Origin: Microcaldota archaeon
Lineage (GTDB): Archaea > Micrarchaeota > Micrarchaeia > Anstonellales > Bilamarchaeaceae
Assembly (NCBI GenBank): GCA_013425375.1
Contig: JACCLH010000053.1
Span: 1-36,951 of the forward strand
DNA length: 36,951 bases
Reading direction: 5' to 3'
Part shown: positions 36,785 through 36,951 of the stretch, one piece after another
Layout of the letters: each line of letters opens with the position of its first letter
Numbering within the stretch: the stretch's first letter is position 1
Notes under the pieces: generated by a model
The model's database searches: none
What the model was told of the DNA's origin: nothing
Seen by the model: only the letters and a program-made list of their open reading frames with translations
Made by a program: the position numbers and the translations under genes

Positions 36785-36951
36785 TTTATCACTGACAGGA
36801 AATAGTCGCAAAGTTTTATAAGGAATCACAGGGCGCTAACACCACCCTCTTGAGAGGGTGGATACAGCGCCATCCTCTATCTGTCATACTATTTCCGCGG
36901 AAATGACCTGTGTCTGCTCTGACTTATAAACAGCCCCCACTGCATATTTCT

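Overview
The window looks archaeal (possibly DPANN/Micrarchaeota-like, which is inference). Archaeal genes include a CDC48-family AAA ATPase, Bud32, TFB, DUF424, an RPA-like OB-fold protein and an archaeal SRP RNA. There are about 30 supportable protein genes plus one intron-containing tRNA-Leu(CAA). Two stretches stand out. (1) 23.3-31.3 kb is an accessory region: a SAM methyltransferase, a Fic protein, a TrmB regulator, a duplicated deoxyribosyltransferase-like protein, an AAA_14/DUF4143-like ATPase and a TFB. These are separated by a recurring set of structured repeats: a fixed-spacing 51-bp TTGTAGTGG-N33-CCACTACAA element, a TATGTCTACA hairpin, a CATCACAGC/CAGACCTCAGAGCTGCTC module, and multi-hairpin blocks. 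One 136-bp direct repeat starts at the 3' end of the tRNA-Leu gene. Nested palindromic elements also occur elsewhere, including inside or overlapping ORFs (transposase, MarR, secreted protein) and beside the SRP RNA 3' end. They may be an undescribed family of structured mobile elements or RNAs. (2) 31.3-35.8 kb carries pta-ackA-acpS facing thiolase-DUF35-ACP, an unusual acyl-carrier-protein locus for an archaeon. A large secreted caspase/legumain-like protein with eight Cys-rich repeats is also notable. All family calls are from reading translated motifs; no database search was run.
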